Below, one piece after another: positions 1 to 7,315 of a stretch of DNA of 64,000 nucleotides; position 1 is the stretch's first letter, and each line of letters opens with the position of its first letter. A program made the position numbers and the translations under genes. This DNA is from an uncultured Alistipes sp. GTDB taxonomy: Bacteria; Bacteroidota; Bacteroidia; Bacteroidales; Rikenellaceae. Location: contig NZ_CASFQD010000033.1 of NCBI RefSeq assembly GCF_949296715.1, forward strand, positions 1 to 64,000. The letters are read 5' to 3'. Under the pieces are notes generated by a model. That model had not been told where the DNA came from. It saw only the letters and a list, made by a program, of their open reading frames with translations, and ran no database searches.

Positions 1-28
1 ACATCGTTTTTTTCGTTTTTTTGACATA

Positions 29-72
29 AAAACAGAGATTAGTAGAAACCGGTTTCTACTAATCTCTGTTTT
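29..72 (-). terminator. Perfect 44-base palindrome, probable terminator
   Basis: Two 22-base arms pair perfectly with no loop; the outer part reads ACAGAGATTAGTAGAAACC. On the minus strand the stem ends in a run of five T. It lies about 80 bases past the stop of the leftward operon that ends at 155, so it probably terminates that operon. Its perfection and length are more than a terminator needs. Confidence 0.65.
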
Positions 73-154
73 ATCCTCCTAACTGCCAAATATTAAGTCG
101 GTTACATTTTATATCTCCAACCAATTTTGGCATCATTACCCGGGATGACGGCGG

Positions 155-1879
155 TTACGGAACGATGCCGTACCGACGGAAGACCTCCATGTCCTCGGGC
201 ATGAGCCCTGTCCGGACGAAGGGTACGGCCTCGTTGTGGTCGTTCAGGTAGCAGCGCGGAGCCGTGCGGTCGAAGTCGGCGCTTACGAGCGACACCCGCG
301 TGTCGATGTAGCGGCCGCGGATCGAGGCCATGTCGGCCATCGTGTGGAAAAGCGCGTGGGTCGTGGTCGCCGCCGAGGCGTTGGCTTCGGCCGCAGCGAC
401 CTTTTCGGGAAAATTGGCCCGGTACTCCGGGGAGAACCATGCCAGCGACGCCACCCAGAGCTGGTAGGCCGTCGTCGTGGGCGAGGCGTGCAGGAAACGG
501 TGACGCCGGTCGTCGAGGATGTCCTCGCCGTGGTCCGCGCAGTAGAGCAGCGCCGTCGAGGTGTCCTCCAGTCCGCGCAGGTAGTTAATCGTCTCGGCCA
601 GGAAATGATCCGTATAGACGATCGAGTTGTCGTAGGCGTTGCGGAGCATCTCGGCATTCTGCTCGTTGATGGCAACGTCGTTATCCGGCTTGAAGACAGC
701 AAATTCGCGCGGATACCGCTGGTGATAGCTGAAGTGGGAGCCGTAGCAGTGCAGGATGAAGAGCAGTTTTTGTGAAGTGCTCGTTTCGATGACCTTGCGC
801 ATCTCGCTGAACAACTGCATGTCGTGACGCGGCGAATGGATGTAGAGCAGGTGCTTCGCATCGTGTGCCAGGTGGTCGATCATGGCCCCCTGCGGCGACT
901 GGTTCGAGATGAACCACGTGTCGAATCCCGCCTCGTTGAAGAGGGCCGGGAGCCCCCGGCGGCGGTAGAGCTCCTCGTGTTCGTCGGTGCCGACCGACGA
1001 GAGAATCAGCGGCACGCTCTTGTGCGTGGTGTTGCTCTGCGTGAGGATGTCGCGGAAGAGCACCAGATCGTCGAATGTCGAGAGCCGCGGATTGGTCTCG
1101 CGTCCGTAGCCGTAGAGCTGCCAGCTCATCGCACGGGCCGCCTCGCCGATGATGTAGACGTAGATTTCCCGTCCGGGTGCCTCCTGCGTGCGTGTGGCCC
1201 CGTAGGTGAAGCCCGCGGCCGTCTTCTCGAAATTGCGCGACTTGCGGAACTCCGACCCGCTCAATCCGGCATTGTAGAGCACGTTGAGCGGGAAGATTTC
1301 GTCGCGCAGCACGTGCTTGCTCTCGCTGACGCGGTAGGCGGGCCACAGGACGAGCAGGCCCAGGGCGAAGAGCACGGCGCCGGTCAGTCCGATGTTCATG
1401 CGCGTCATGCGCGTCATGTAGCGCTTCAGGCCGATTTCGCGCGAGGCGAGCCACAGCAGCGGCACGTACATGACGCATACCAGCACGACGGCAGGGTAGA
1501 TGTTGCCCAGCAGCTCACCCGCCTCGCCGGGATTGGTCGTCAGCAGGTTGGTGAACATGTCGGTGGCGATGATCGAGTTGCCGAACAGGTAGAGCAGCAC
1601 GATCTGGAAGGCACACAGGAAGATGAACGGGAAGGCCAGCCAGACCATGACGCCCGAGCGGCGCAGGACGACGCTCCACATCATGAAAAAGCCGAGCGGC
1701 AGCAGGATGAGCGCCTCGGTGGTCCAGACCGAATAGTGCTCCGTATTGGCGAGGACGCAGTTCGGTATGATCATCGCCACGAAGAAATAGACGGGCAGCA
1801 GGATCGTGGTGACGCGGCCGCGTCGGCCGGACGGTTCGCGGCGCCTGCTTTTCGGCGGATCGTTATGCTTGTTTCCCAT
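155..1879 (-). CDS. Phosphoethanolamine transferase-like membrane sulfatase-fold enzyme
   Basis: The 574-residue protein has five hydrophobic segments in residues 24-181 followed by an alkaline-phosphatase/sulfatase-type periplasmic domain, the layout of EptA/Mcr-type lipid A phosphoethanolamine transferases. Visible active-site features are GE at 245-246 (metal ligand), NTTHKSVP at 283-290 with a candidate Thr285 nucleophile, and ADHGED around 448-453. The family moves phosphoethanolamine from phosphatidylethanolamine to lipid A or other envelope glycans; the substrate here cannot be read from sequence. It starts one base after the D15 barrel gene and is last in a three-gene operon. GEAARA replaces the more usual GETxRA, which is not the nucleophile motif. 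Confidence 0.85.
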   Translation of the reverse strand: MGNKHNDPPKSRRREPSGRRGRVTTILLPVYFFVAMIIPNCVLANTEHYSVWTTEALILLPLGFFMMWSVVLRRSGVMVWLAFPFIFLCAFQIVLLYLFGNSIIATDMFTNLLTTNPGEAGELLGNIYPAVVLVCVMYVPLLWLASREIGLKRYMTRMTRMNIGLTGAVLFALGLLVLWPAYRVSESKHVLRDEIFPLNVLYNAGLSGSEFRKSRNFEKTAAGFTYGATRTQEAPGREIYVYIIGEAARAMSWQLYGYGRETNPRLSTFDDLVLFRDILTQSNTTHKSVPLILSSVGTDEHEELYRRRGLPALFNEAGFDTWFISNQSPQGAMIDHLAHDAKHLLYIHSPRHDMQLFSEMRKVIETSTSQKLLFILHCYGSHFSYHQRYPREFAVFKPDNDVAINEQNAEMLRNAYDNSIVYTDHFLAETINYLRGLEDTSTALLYCADHGEDILDDRRHRFLHASPTTTAYQLWVASLAWFSPEYRANFPEKVAAAEANASAATTTHALFHTMADMASIRGRYIDTRVSLVSADFDRTAPRCYLNDHNEAVPFVRTGLMPEDMEVFRRYGIVP

Positions 1880-1880
1880 T

Positions 1881-3110
1881 TCAGAAAGCTTCGTTTATGT
1901 TGAGCAGAAAGCCGCTGGTCTTTTTGCCGAATCCGTAGTCGATGCGGACGTTCACCCGCTTCTTCAGCTCCCAGCGCAGACCGATGCCGTAGTTGGGCAG
2001 CGTCTCGTCCCAGTCGAACTCCCGCAGGCTGTTGAATACGTTGCCGGCACCGCCCCAGACGACGCCCCCGATCCGGCGCCAGATACGCTGCCGCACCTCG
2101 ATCTGCGCCGTAATCAGGCAGTTGTCCGTATAGCGGCCCTGGTAGTATCCGCGCATGCGCTGGCTGCCGCCCATGCGGGCGAGCATCGGCCACGGCGTGC
2201 CTTCGGAGTTGAAGATGCCGTAAAGGTCGGCGGCGAGGATGCCGTCTTTCCAGACCTTCTGGTAGAAGTCGGCCGTGACGGTCGTGCGCCACAGCGTCTT
2301 GCCGCAGTTGCCCAGATGCTTCGGATAGGAGCTCTCCTGAAACGAGAGGTAGATGCCCCGGAACGGGTTGGGAATGAAGTCACGCGAGTCGTACTCGGCG
2401 ATCAGCCCGATGCCCGTGGCCGTGTAGTGGTGTTTCTGCCCCTCGAGATAGCTCTCGCCCAGCGCATCGAAGCCCCGGCCCTTCGTGTGTTCGAACCCCA
2501 GCACGACGCCGAGGTAGGTGTTCGGCAGGACGCGGTGCACGTAGCGGGTCTCGATCTGATACTGTTTTTCGGTGTAGGTAGTCTCCTGGTTGTAGCGCCC
2601 GGCGTGGTAGCCGACGCCCCACAGCGAGCGGGGTGCCGACGTGAACATCAGCGTATAGTTGAGCCGGCTACGGTTCTTCGAGAAGATCGTGTTGCCGGTG
2701 ACGCCCAGCGAGTAGAATCCCGTGACGGAGACGTTGCCGAAGACCGAGACGTCCGACGGCGAGGTCACCGAATCGGTCCGGTCGATGCGGTAGAGCCCCG
2801 CGGCGAGCACGCCGATGCCCAGGCTCGTGTTCTTCGAGTAGCTCGGGCCGCCCGCAAAGGTGACGTCGATCTTCTTTTCGAAGGTGCGGTCGACGGTCGA
2901 ACCGCCGAAATAGTCCACCACGCGCTGCAGGAACGGCTTTTTCCGTGCCGATGACTGCTGCGCGAGCGGCGTGTAGGTGTAGTGCAGCGTGTCGCTGCCC
3001 GAGACGTAGGTGTAGACGCTGTCCCGCTCCCGTTCCTGCGCCCGCACGTCGGAGGGCCGAAGACAGAGGCCGCACAGGATGCAGCCCGCAACGAGGATTG
3101 CGCGGATCAT
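1881..3110 (-). CDS. D15/BamA-superfamily outer-membrane beta-barrel protein
   Basis: This 409-residue protein has a signal peptide (about 1-24) and no obvious POTRA repeats. The rest is beta-barrel sequence with the D15-type motif GGSQRMRGYYQGRYTD near residue 315, and it ends in phenylalanine as BAM substrates do. The pattern fits the short surface-antigen/patatin-barrel-like branch of the Omp85 superfamily. Its role is unknown; it may move or anchor an envelope lipid or protein. It sits 12 bases after the YtfJ-like gene and one base before the phosphoethanolamine-transferase-like gene, which suggests a shared envelope-modification function. Confidence 0.8.
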   Translation of the reverse strand: MIRAILVAGCILCGLCLRPSDVRAQERERDSVYTYVSGSDTLHYTYTPLAQQSSARKKPFLQRVVDYFGGSTVDRTFEKKIDVTFAGGPSYSKNTSLGIGVLAAGLYRIDRTDSVTSPSDVSVFGNVSVTGFYSLGVTGNTIFSKNRSRLNYTLMFTSAPRSLWGVGYHAGRYNQETTYTEKQYQIETRYVHRVLPNTYLGVVLGFEHTKGRGFDALGESYLEGQKHHYTATGIGLIAEYDSRDFIPNPFRGIYLSFQESSYPKHLGNCGKTLWRTTVTADFYQKVWKDGILAADLYGIFNSEGTPWPMLARMGGSQRMRGYYQGRYTDNCLITAQIEVRQRIWRRIGGVVWGGAGNVFNSLREFDWDETLPNYGIGLRWELKKRVNVRIDYGFGKKTSGFLLNINEAF

Positions 3111-3122
3111 TCGGGAATCCGA

Positions 3123-3641
3123 TTATTTGTACTTGTCGATAACCTCGTAGAAGGCCTGCTTGTCCTGCTCGGAGAGCTCGCCCTTGCGCAGGAAGACCAG
3201 CTCGCCCTCCTTCGAGACGAAGAGCAGCACGAACTGGTTGTTGCAGTCGCCCAGTCCCCAGGCCGTGCTCAGGATGCGCTCCTGGTCGGCCAGCACGAGT
3301 GCGCCGTTCTTCTCCGTGCGCTTCTTGGCCATGTTGCGGGCCATGCCGTTGGGAATCATCGGGGCATCCTTGAGGTTCATGACGCCGAATCCGTAGATGT
3401 TGTCGCTCTCGGCGCGGTGGGTGCGTTCGAGTTCGAGCGTGAAGTCGTTGTTCTGCTTGTGGCGGTCGGGGTCCACGTAGAATATCATCAGGTTCTTTTC
3501 TCCGAAGTAGGGCAGTTTGGCGGGCTTGCCGTCCAGGTCCAGCACCTCGACGTTCGAGACTTTGCGGGGCAGGTCCTGGGCCGTGGCGAGCGACGCCGTG
3601 AGTGCGAATGCCGCCAGCATCACGATAACTTTCATCTTCAT
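3123..3641 (-). CDS. Secreted YtfJ-like thioredoxin-fold protein
   Basis: The 172-residue protein has a cleavable signal peptide (cleavage near LATA-QD at about 22). The mature part resembles the YtfJ/redoxin branch of the thioredoxin fold: a strand-rich NLMIFYVDPDR segment and GLGDCNNQFVLLFVSKEGELVF near the C terminus. There is no CxxC redox motif; the only mature cysteine is in GLGDCN, so a thiol-disulfide oxidoreductase role is unlikely. It heads the three-gene operon running to 155. The function is not known. Confidence 0.65.
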   Translation of the reverse strand: MKMKVIVMLAAFALTASLATAQDLPRKVSNVEVLDLDGKPAKLPYFGEKNLMIFYVDPDRHKQNNDFTLELERTHRAESDNIYGFGVMNLKDAPMIPNGMARNMAKKRTEKNGALVLADQERILSTAWGLGDCNNQFVLLFVSKEGELVFLRKGELSEQDKQAFYEVIDKYK

Positions 3642-3678
3642 TGCATTCCGTGTTTAAGTTATTACAAAGAATCGGGGG

Positions 3679-3686
3679 CAAAGATA
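3679..3686 (-). promoter_or_regulatory. Bacteroidota -7 element for the 3641-155 operon
   Basis: TATCTTTG on the minus strand, 37 bases before the ATG at 3641, matches the TAnnTTTG -7 consensus of the Bacteroidota primary sigma factor. I do not see a clear -33 TTG. Confidence 0.55.
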
Positions 3687-3817
3687 CGATTTTTATCCGA
3701 ACATACGGCTCGTGCGAGGGTGGAATATTGTTCCGATTGTTCTTTTTTCTGCTCCGCAAGAGGCGGATGCCGGGCGGGAAAACGGCATCCGGGAGTCCTG
3801 CGCCGCCCGGGCGGAGG

Positions 3818-3848
3818 TTGCAAATCCTCTTCCGAAACGTTATCTTTG
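3818..3848 (+). promoter_or_regulatory. Promoter of tyrosine phosphatase, likely leaderless
   Basis: TTG at 3818-3820 is separated by 20 bases from TATCTTTG at 3841-3848, a full match to the Bacteroidota -33/-7 promoter. The ATG at 3854 begins only five bases after the -7 element, so transcription should start at or next to the start codon. This also rules out the longer open frame that begins at 3641. Confidence 0.7.
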
Positions 3849-3853
3849 CCGCC

Positions 3854-4336
3854 ATGAAAAAGAGGATTCTGTTCGTATGCCTCGGCAACATCTGCCGCTC
3901 ACCGGCCGCCGAGGAGATCATGCGCCAAACCGCCCGGCGCAATGGGGCGGAGGAGCTGCTCGCCGTCGATTCGGCCGGCACCTACGGAGGACATGCCGGC
4001 GATCTGCCCGACGCCCGCATGCGCCATGCGGCGACAGGACGCGGATATGTGCTCACGCACCGCGCACGGCGCATCACCGAAGCCGATTTCGACCGCTTCG
4101 ACATGATTGTCGTCATGGATGACATGAACTACGAGGCGGTGCACCGGCTGGCGCCGTCGCGCCGGGCCGCCGAAAAGATATTCCGCATGCGGGAGTTCTT
4201 CAGTCGCCACCCGCAGTGGGACCATGTTCCCGATCCCTATTACGAGGGGCATGAGGGCTTCGAGCTGGTGCTCGACATGCTGGAGGACGGCTGCGCGGGG
4301 ATACTGGATTACATCAGAAATCCAGACCGAAACTGA
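3854..4336 (+). CDS. Low-molecular-weight protein tyrosine phosphatase
   Basis: The 160-residue protein begins with the P-loop MKKRILFVCLGNICRS, giving the C(X)5R motif at Cys9-Arg15 (CLGNICR), and has the general-acid DPYY motif near residue 128. This is the LMW-PTP family, which dephosphorylates phosphotyrosine or, in some members, phosphoarginine; in bacteria it often counters a tyrosine kinase of capsule assembly. No kinase or capsule genes are adjacent, so the partner is unknown. The start at 3854 is chosen because the family begins here and the promoter lies just upstream. Its last 23 bases overlap the end of the convergent PorV/PorQ gene. Confidence 0.93.
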   Translation: MKKRILFVCLGNICRSPAAEEIMRQTARRNGAEELLAVDSAGTYGGHAGDLPDARMRHAATGRGYVLTHRARRITEADFDRFDMIVVMDDMNYEAVHRLAPSRRAAEKIFRMREFFSRHPQWDHVPDPYYEGHEGFELVLDMLEDGCAGILDYIRNPDRN

Positions 4337-5195
4337 TGCTGTAAGTGTTGTGCAGCAGGGTCTCCTTCGCGGCGAAGAGGTAGGCGAAGTCGAGCCGCAG
4401 GTGCAGGAAACGCACGCCGAAGCCGACGGTCGTGTAGCTCGGATAGTAGTCGCGCCGCTCGCCGTAGTGGTAACCGGCGCGCAGCTGGACGAGCTGCATG
4501 AGGTTGTACTCCGCACCGACCGACATCTGGAAGCCGCGCACGTGCGACGGCGTGAAATAGTACCCCAGGTCGGTGCCGACGGTAATCTCGTGGGCATCGG
4601 AGAGGAATGTATCCAGCGCGACACCCGCCGTGAGGTCCATCGGCAGCGCATAGGCCGAGTCGTCGAGGTAGCCGCCTAGGTTGCCCAGCTTCGCACCGGC
4701 GCGCAGTGTCGAGTAGTCGCCCACGTTTTCTATCGGCAGCGAGTAGGCGGCACTCAAGTCCGCCGCCAGGGCATCTGCCGAAGCATCGGGTCGCGAGAGG
4801 TGCATGTAGCGGGCGACGATGCCGACGGCCCAGCGTTCGCCGATGCGGCGCGTGTAGCCGGCATCGACGGCCATGTCGCTGTTACCCCGCTCGCGCAGGT
4901 ACTGGCGCCAGCCGAGCTGCACGAGGTTTGTGCCGCCGACACGGCAGTATCCGGATACGGCGTAGTAGTCGAATTTTCCCTGTCCGTAGTAGGACGAGGA
5001 GACCTGCGAGGGCAGGGGTGAGAAGGCTGCCGTCGCGGAGTTGTTGTAGAGGGCGTGTGATCCCGAGATGGTGGTCATGGCCACGCCGCCCATGCCGAGG
5101 ACCTTGGCGTCGGGCGTCGGGAGCGTGGGGGCCTGCGCGTGGGCCGTGCCGATGCAGGCGCAGCACGACAGGACGAAAGTTGCGATTCGTTTCAT
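4314..5195 (-). CDS. PorV/PorQ-family outer-membrane barrel
   Basis: The 293-residue protein has a signal peptide (about 1-21, ending AHA-Q), then DAKVLGMGGVAMTTISGSHALYNN, the usual start of PorV/PorQ FadL-like barrels, and strand-rich sequence to a C-terminal GLDF. PorV and PorQ are outer-membrane parts of the type IX secretion system, but many Bacteroidota carry homologues without a proven role. No other secretion genes lie nearby. The start at 5195 is fixed by the signal peptide and a promoter five bases upstream; the open frame extending to 5627 runs through the promoter and repeats and is not used. Confidence 0.75.
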   Translation of the reverse strand: MKRIATFVLSCCACIGTAHAQAPTLPTPDAKVLGMGGVAMTTISGSHALYNNSATAAFSPLPSQVSSSYYGQGKFDYYAVSGYCRVGGTNLVQLGWRQYLRERGNSDMAVDAGYTRRIGERWAVGIVARYMHLSRPDASADALAADLSAAYSLPIENVGDYSTLRAGAKLGNLGGYLDDSAYALPMDLTAGVALDTFLSDAHEITVGTDLGYYFTPSHVRGFQMSVGAEYNLMQLVQLRAGYHYGERRDYYPSYTTVGFGVRFLHLRLDFAYLFAAKETLLHNTYSISFGLDF

Positions 5196-5200
5196 GTTCG

Positions 5201-5230
5201 CAAATATACGTAAAAAGATGGAATCTCCAA
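5201..5230 (-). promoter_or_regulatory. Promoter of PorV/PorQ-family gene, likely leaderless
   Basis: On the minus strand TTG (5230-5228) is followed after 19 bases by TATATTTG (5208-5201), a full Bacteroidota promoter. Only five bases separate it from the ATG at 5195, the same arrangement as in the convergent phosphatase gene. Confidence 0.7.
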
Positions 5231-5490
5231 CTCCGGATGCCGCCTGAGGCGTATTGTGCGGGCGGGCCGCCTGACGACGGCATCTCTTCGCCGGGCCGGT
5301 CTTCTCCGGAGCGCGCAGGATCGGAGCCTGTGCGCCACCCCGTGACGGACACGCCGCGGGCCGTACCCCTTTTTCCCCGCGTCGAACGAGAGTGCGGATT
5401 ATGGGTGCCGCCGCTGGCGGCAATGTGTATAAATAATATGATCTCGGCGACGTGTTCTCTCTTATCTTCCCACCGCAAGGCTGATTTTCC

Positions 5491-5674
5491 CCGCAAGACG
5501 GGTCCCGACTTGGTTCCGATGGCGGGGAAGCGGACGGGCGGCTGAAAGCGTGAGCGGCGGGGACGGTTTGCTTGCAAACCCGCGAATAGTCGCCCGACGC
5601 CGCTTTCAGACGACCGGACGCCGCCATCGGAATCGGTCGGGTGGCTTTTGCTGCTTTTCGCCATCGAAAAGCAG
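5491..5674. repeat. Long-hairpin intergenic repeat, copy A
   Basis: This 184-base element matches copy B at 5964-6147 with about 10 differences counted by eye (roughly 95 percent identity). Arms at 5504-5550 and 5601-5641 pair imperfectly (CCCGAC, TTCCGATGGCGG and CTGAAAGCG blocks are shared). Inside the loop is GGTTTGC-TT-GCAAACC (5565-5580). The element closes with a perfect 10-bp hairpin CTGCTTTTCG/CGAAAAGCAG at 5651-5674. Flanking sequence upstream (gcgcgcA/AGATC to GTCGAACGAGAGTGCGG, 5310-5398) is also repeated. Confidence 0.85.
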
Positions 5675-5963
5675 AGAAAAAGAAAGAGTTTTCTCTTGTA
5701 CTTTTGAGGCCAAAAGTACCAAAAGCCTCCGCACGTCGTTCTCCGTGGGAGTGCGCGAGCCGCGGTGCTGTCCGGGGCGCGCAAGATCAAGCCTATGCGC
5801 CACCCCGTGGCGGACGCGCCGCCACTCGCACCCTCTTTTTTCGCGTCGAACGAGAGTGCGGATTGATTGTGCCGCCAGCGGCGGCAATATGTATAATAAC
5901 GGTTGCGCGTCTCACCCTGATATATGCCCCTTTTATTTCCCTGCAAGATCAGTTCTCTTTTTC

Positions 5964-6147
5964 CCGCAAGGCGGGTCCCGACTTGGTTCCGATGGCGAAA
6001 AAGCGGACGGGCGGCTGAAAGCGCAAGCGGCGGGGACGGTTTGCTTGCAAACCCGCGCACAGTCGCCCGACGCCGCTTTCAGACGGCCGGACGCCGCCAT
6101 CGGAATCGGTCGGGTGGCTTTTGCTGCTTTTCGCCACCGAAAAGCAG
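5964..6147. repeat. Long-hairpin intergenic repeat, copy B
   Basis: Second copy of the element, offset 473 bases from copy A and in the same orientation. It keeps both long arms, the inner GGTTTGC-TT-GCAAACC hairpin and the terminal 10-bp hairpin at 6124-6147 with a CCAC instead of CCAT loop. Most differences change the amino acid in the one minus-strand frame open in both copies, which argues against coding and for selection on structure. Confidence 0.85.
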
Positions 6148-6214
6148 GTAAAAAAGCAGTTAAAAAGAAGTGGAGAGGGGCGGATAACAGGTAAAAGAGA
6201 AGATTTCCCCATGA

Positions 6215-6247
6215 AAAGAGCCTGCCGGAAAATCCGGCAGGCTCTTT
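6215..6247 (-). terminator. Terminator of fabG
   Basis: Perfect 14-bp stem AAAGAGCCTGCCGG / CCGGCAGGCTCTTT with a 5-base loop, 31 bases past the fabG stop. It also closes off the repeat region. Confidence 0.8.
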
Positions 6248-6277
6248 CGTTGCGACGGGGATCGTTCCCGGGTCGAT

Positions 6278-7024
6278 TTAGCAGTTCATCGCACCACAGC
6301 AGTGGATAACCTGGCCGCTGACATACGACGAGAGGTCCGACGCAAGGAACAGCGCTACTTTGGCTACATCCTCGGGCGTGCCGCCGCGACGCAGCGGAAT
6401 CTGCTTGTACCACTCCTCCTTGACCGAGTCGGGCAGCTTGTCCGTCATGTCGGTGATGATGAAGCCCGGGGCGATGCAGTTGGCGCGGATGCCGCGGGGA
6501 CCCATCTCCTTGGCGATCGACTTGGCCAGACCGATCATGCCGGCCTTCGAAGCCGAATAGTTGCACTGTCCGGCGTTGCCGCTCACGCCCACGACCGACG
6601 ACATGTTGATGATCGAGCCGCCCTTCTGACGCGCCATGACCGGCGTTACGGCGTGGATGAAGTTGAAGGCCGACTTGAGGTTGACCGTCAGCACGGCGTC
6701 CCACTGAGCCTCCGACATGCGCATCATCAGACCGTCTTTCGTGATGCCGGCGTTGTTGACCAGAATGTCGATGCGGCCAAAGTCCTTCATGATCTCGTCG
6801 ATGACCTTGTGCGTCTCTTCGAAGTTGGCGGCGTTCGAGGCATAGCCCTTGGCCTTGACGCCGAGTGCGGCGATTTCGGCCTCGGTAGCCTTGCCGTTCT
6901 CGTCGATCACCAGGTCCGTAAAGGCGACGTCGGCGCCTTCCGATGCGAATTTCAGTGCAATGGCCTTGCCGATGCCGCGGGCAGCACCCGTTACGACAGC
7001 CACTTTTCCTTCGAGTAATTTCAT
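6278..7024 (-). CDS. fabG: 3-oxoacyl-ACP reductase FabG
   Basis: A 248-residue short-chain dehydrogenase. It shows the NADPH-binding TGAARGIG at 12-19, NNAG at 90-93, and the catalytic Ser142/143, Tyr156 and Lys160 (NYSASK), with the usual FabG segment IAPGFIITDM. It reduces 3-oxoacyl-ACP to 3-hydroxyacyl-ACP in fatty-acid elongation in the cytoplasm. The length matches the family. It stands alone between a terminator and its own promoter. The C terminus ends CCGAMNC, slightly more cysteine-rich than typical FabG, in place of the usual GGM end. Confidence 0.93.
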   Translation of the reverse strand: MKLLEGKVAVVTGAARGIGKAIALKFASEGADVAFTDLVIDENGKATEAEIAALGVKAKGYASNAANFEETHKVIDEIMKDFGRIDILVNNAGITKDGLMMRMSEAQWDAVLTVNLKSAFNFIHAVTPVMARQKGGSIINMSSVVGVSGNAGQCNYSASKAGMIGLAKSIAKEMGPRGIRANCIAPGFIITDMTDKLPDSVKEEWYKQIPLRRGGTPEDVAKVALFLASDLSSYVSGQVIHCCGAMNC

Positions 7025-7064
7025 AGTTATCTCAATTTTGGTATAAATAGCCGATTTTCCGGCA

Positions 7065-7098
7065 CAAAGATACGAAAAATATTTTAATATGAGCCAAA
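7065..7098 (-). promoter_or_regulatory. fabG promoter
   Basis: On the minus strand TTTTG near 7099-7095 is followed after about 22 bases by TATCTTTG (7072-7065). The leader to the ATG at 7024 is about 35 bases. Confidence 0.6.
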
Positions 7099-7239
7099 AG
7101 TCCGGTCTTCTCCCGATTTCTTTGGCCTGCGCACGACCGGACGGCAGGAAAAACGGCAGTGTACCGCATGCACCGTGCGGACATCCTTCCGCGCCGGCGG
7201 ACTATGGCGCGCATGCATTTCGGAAGGAAAAAGTAAAAG

Positions 7240-7273
7240 TTTGATAGAATTTCGACAAATTTGCTTATCTTTA
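7240..7273 (+). promoter_or_regulatory. glyA promoter
   Basis: TTTG at 7240-7243, 22 bases, then TATCTTTA at 7266-7273, one base off the TAnnTTTG consensus. The leader to the ATG at 7316 is about 38 bases. The 7099-7239 stretch between the two divergent promoters shows only a small hairpin (CCGCA-TGCACCG-TGCGG). Confidence 0.6.
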
Positions 7274-7315
7274 CAAACCGTAAAGGTAACGGATTTCAAA
7301 AACCCAAAGTAAAAC

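Larger units (their letters stand above)
5231..6214. other. Gene-free region built of folded repeats
   Basis: No credible gene lies between the PorV/PorQ promoter and the fabG terminator. The region holds two diverged units of about 375 bases (roughly 5300-5674 and 5772-6147) with a spacer between them that contains a perfect 9-bp hairpin at 5698-5719 (GTACTTTTG, loop AGGC). The open frames crossing it on both strands have no family resemblance. Confidence 0.75.

Noticed and set aside
4314..5627. N-terminally extended PorV/PorQ-like frame
   Set aside because: Extension runs through the promoter and the repeat region; signal peptide and promoter place the start at 5195.
4882..6704. Minus-strand frames shared by both repeat copies
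   Set aside because: Most of the copy-to-copy differences change amino acids and no family is recognised; structure is better conserved than protein.
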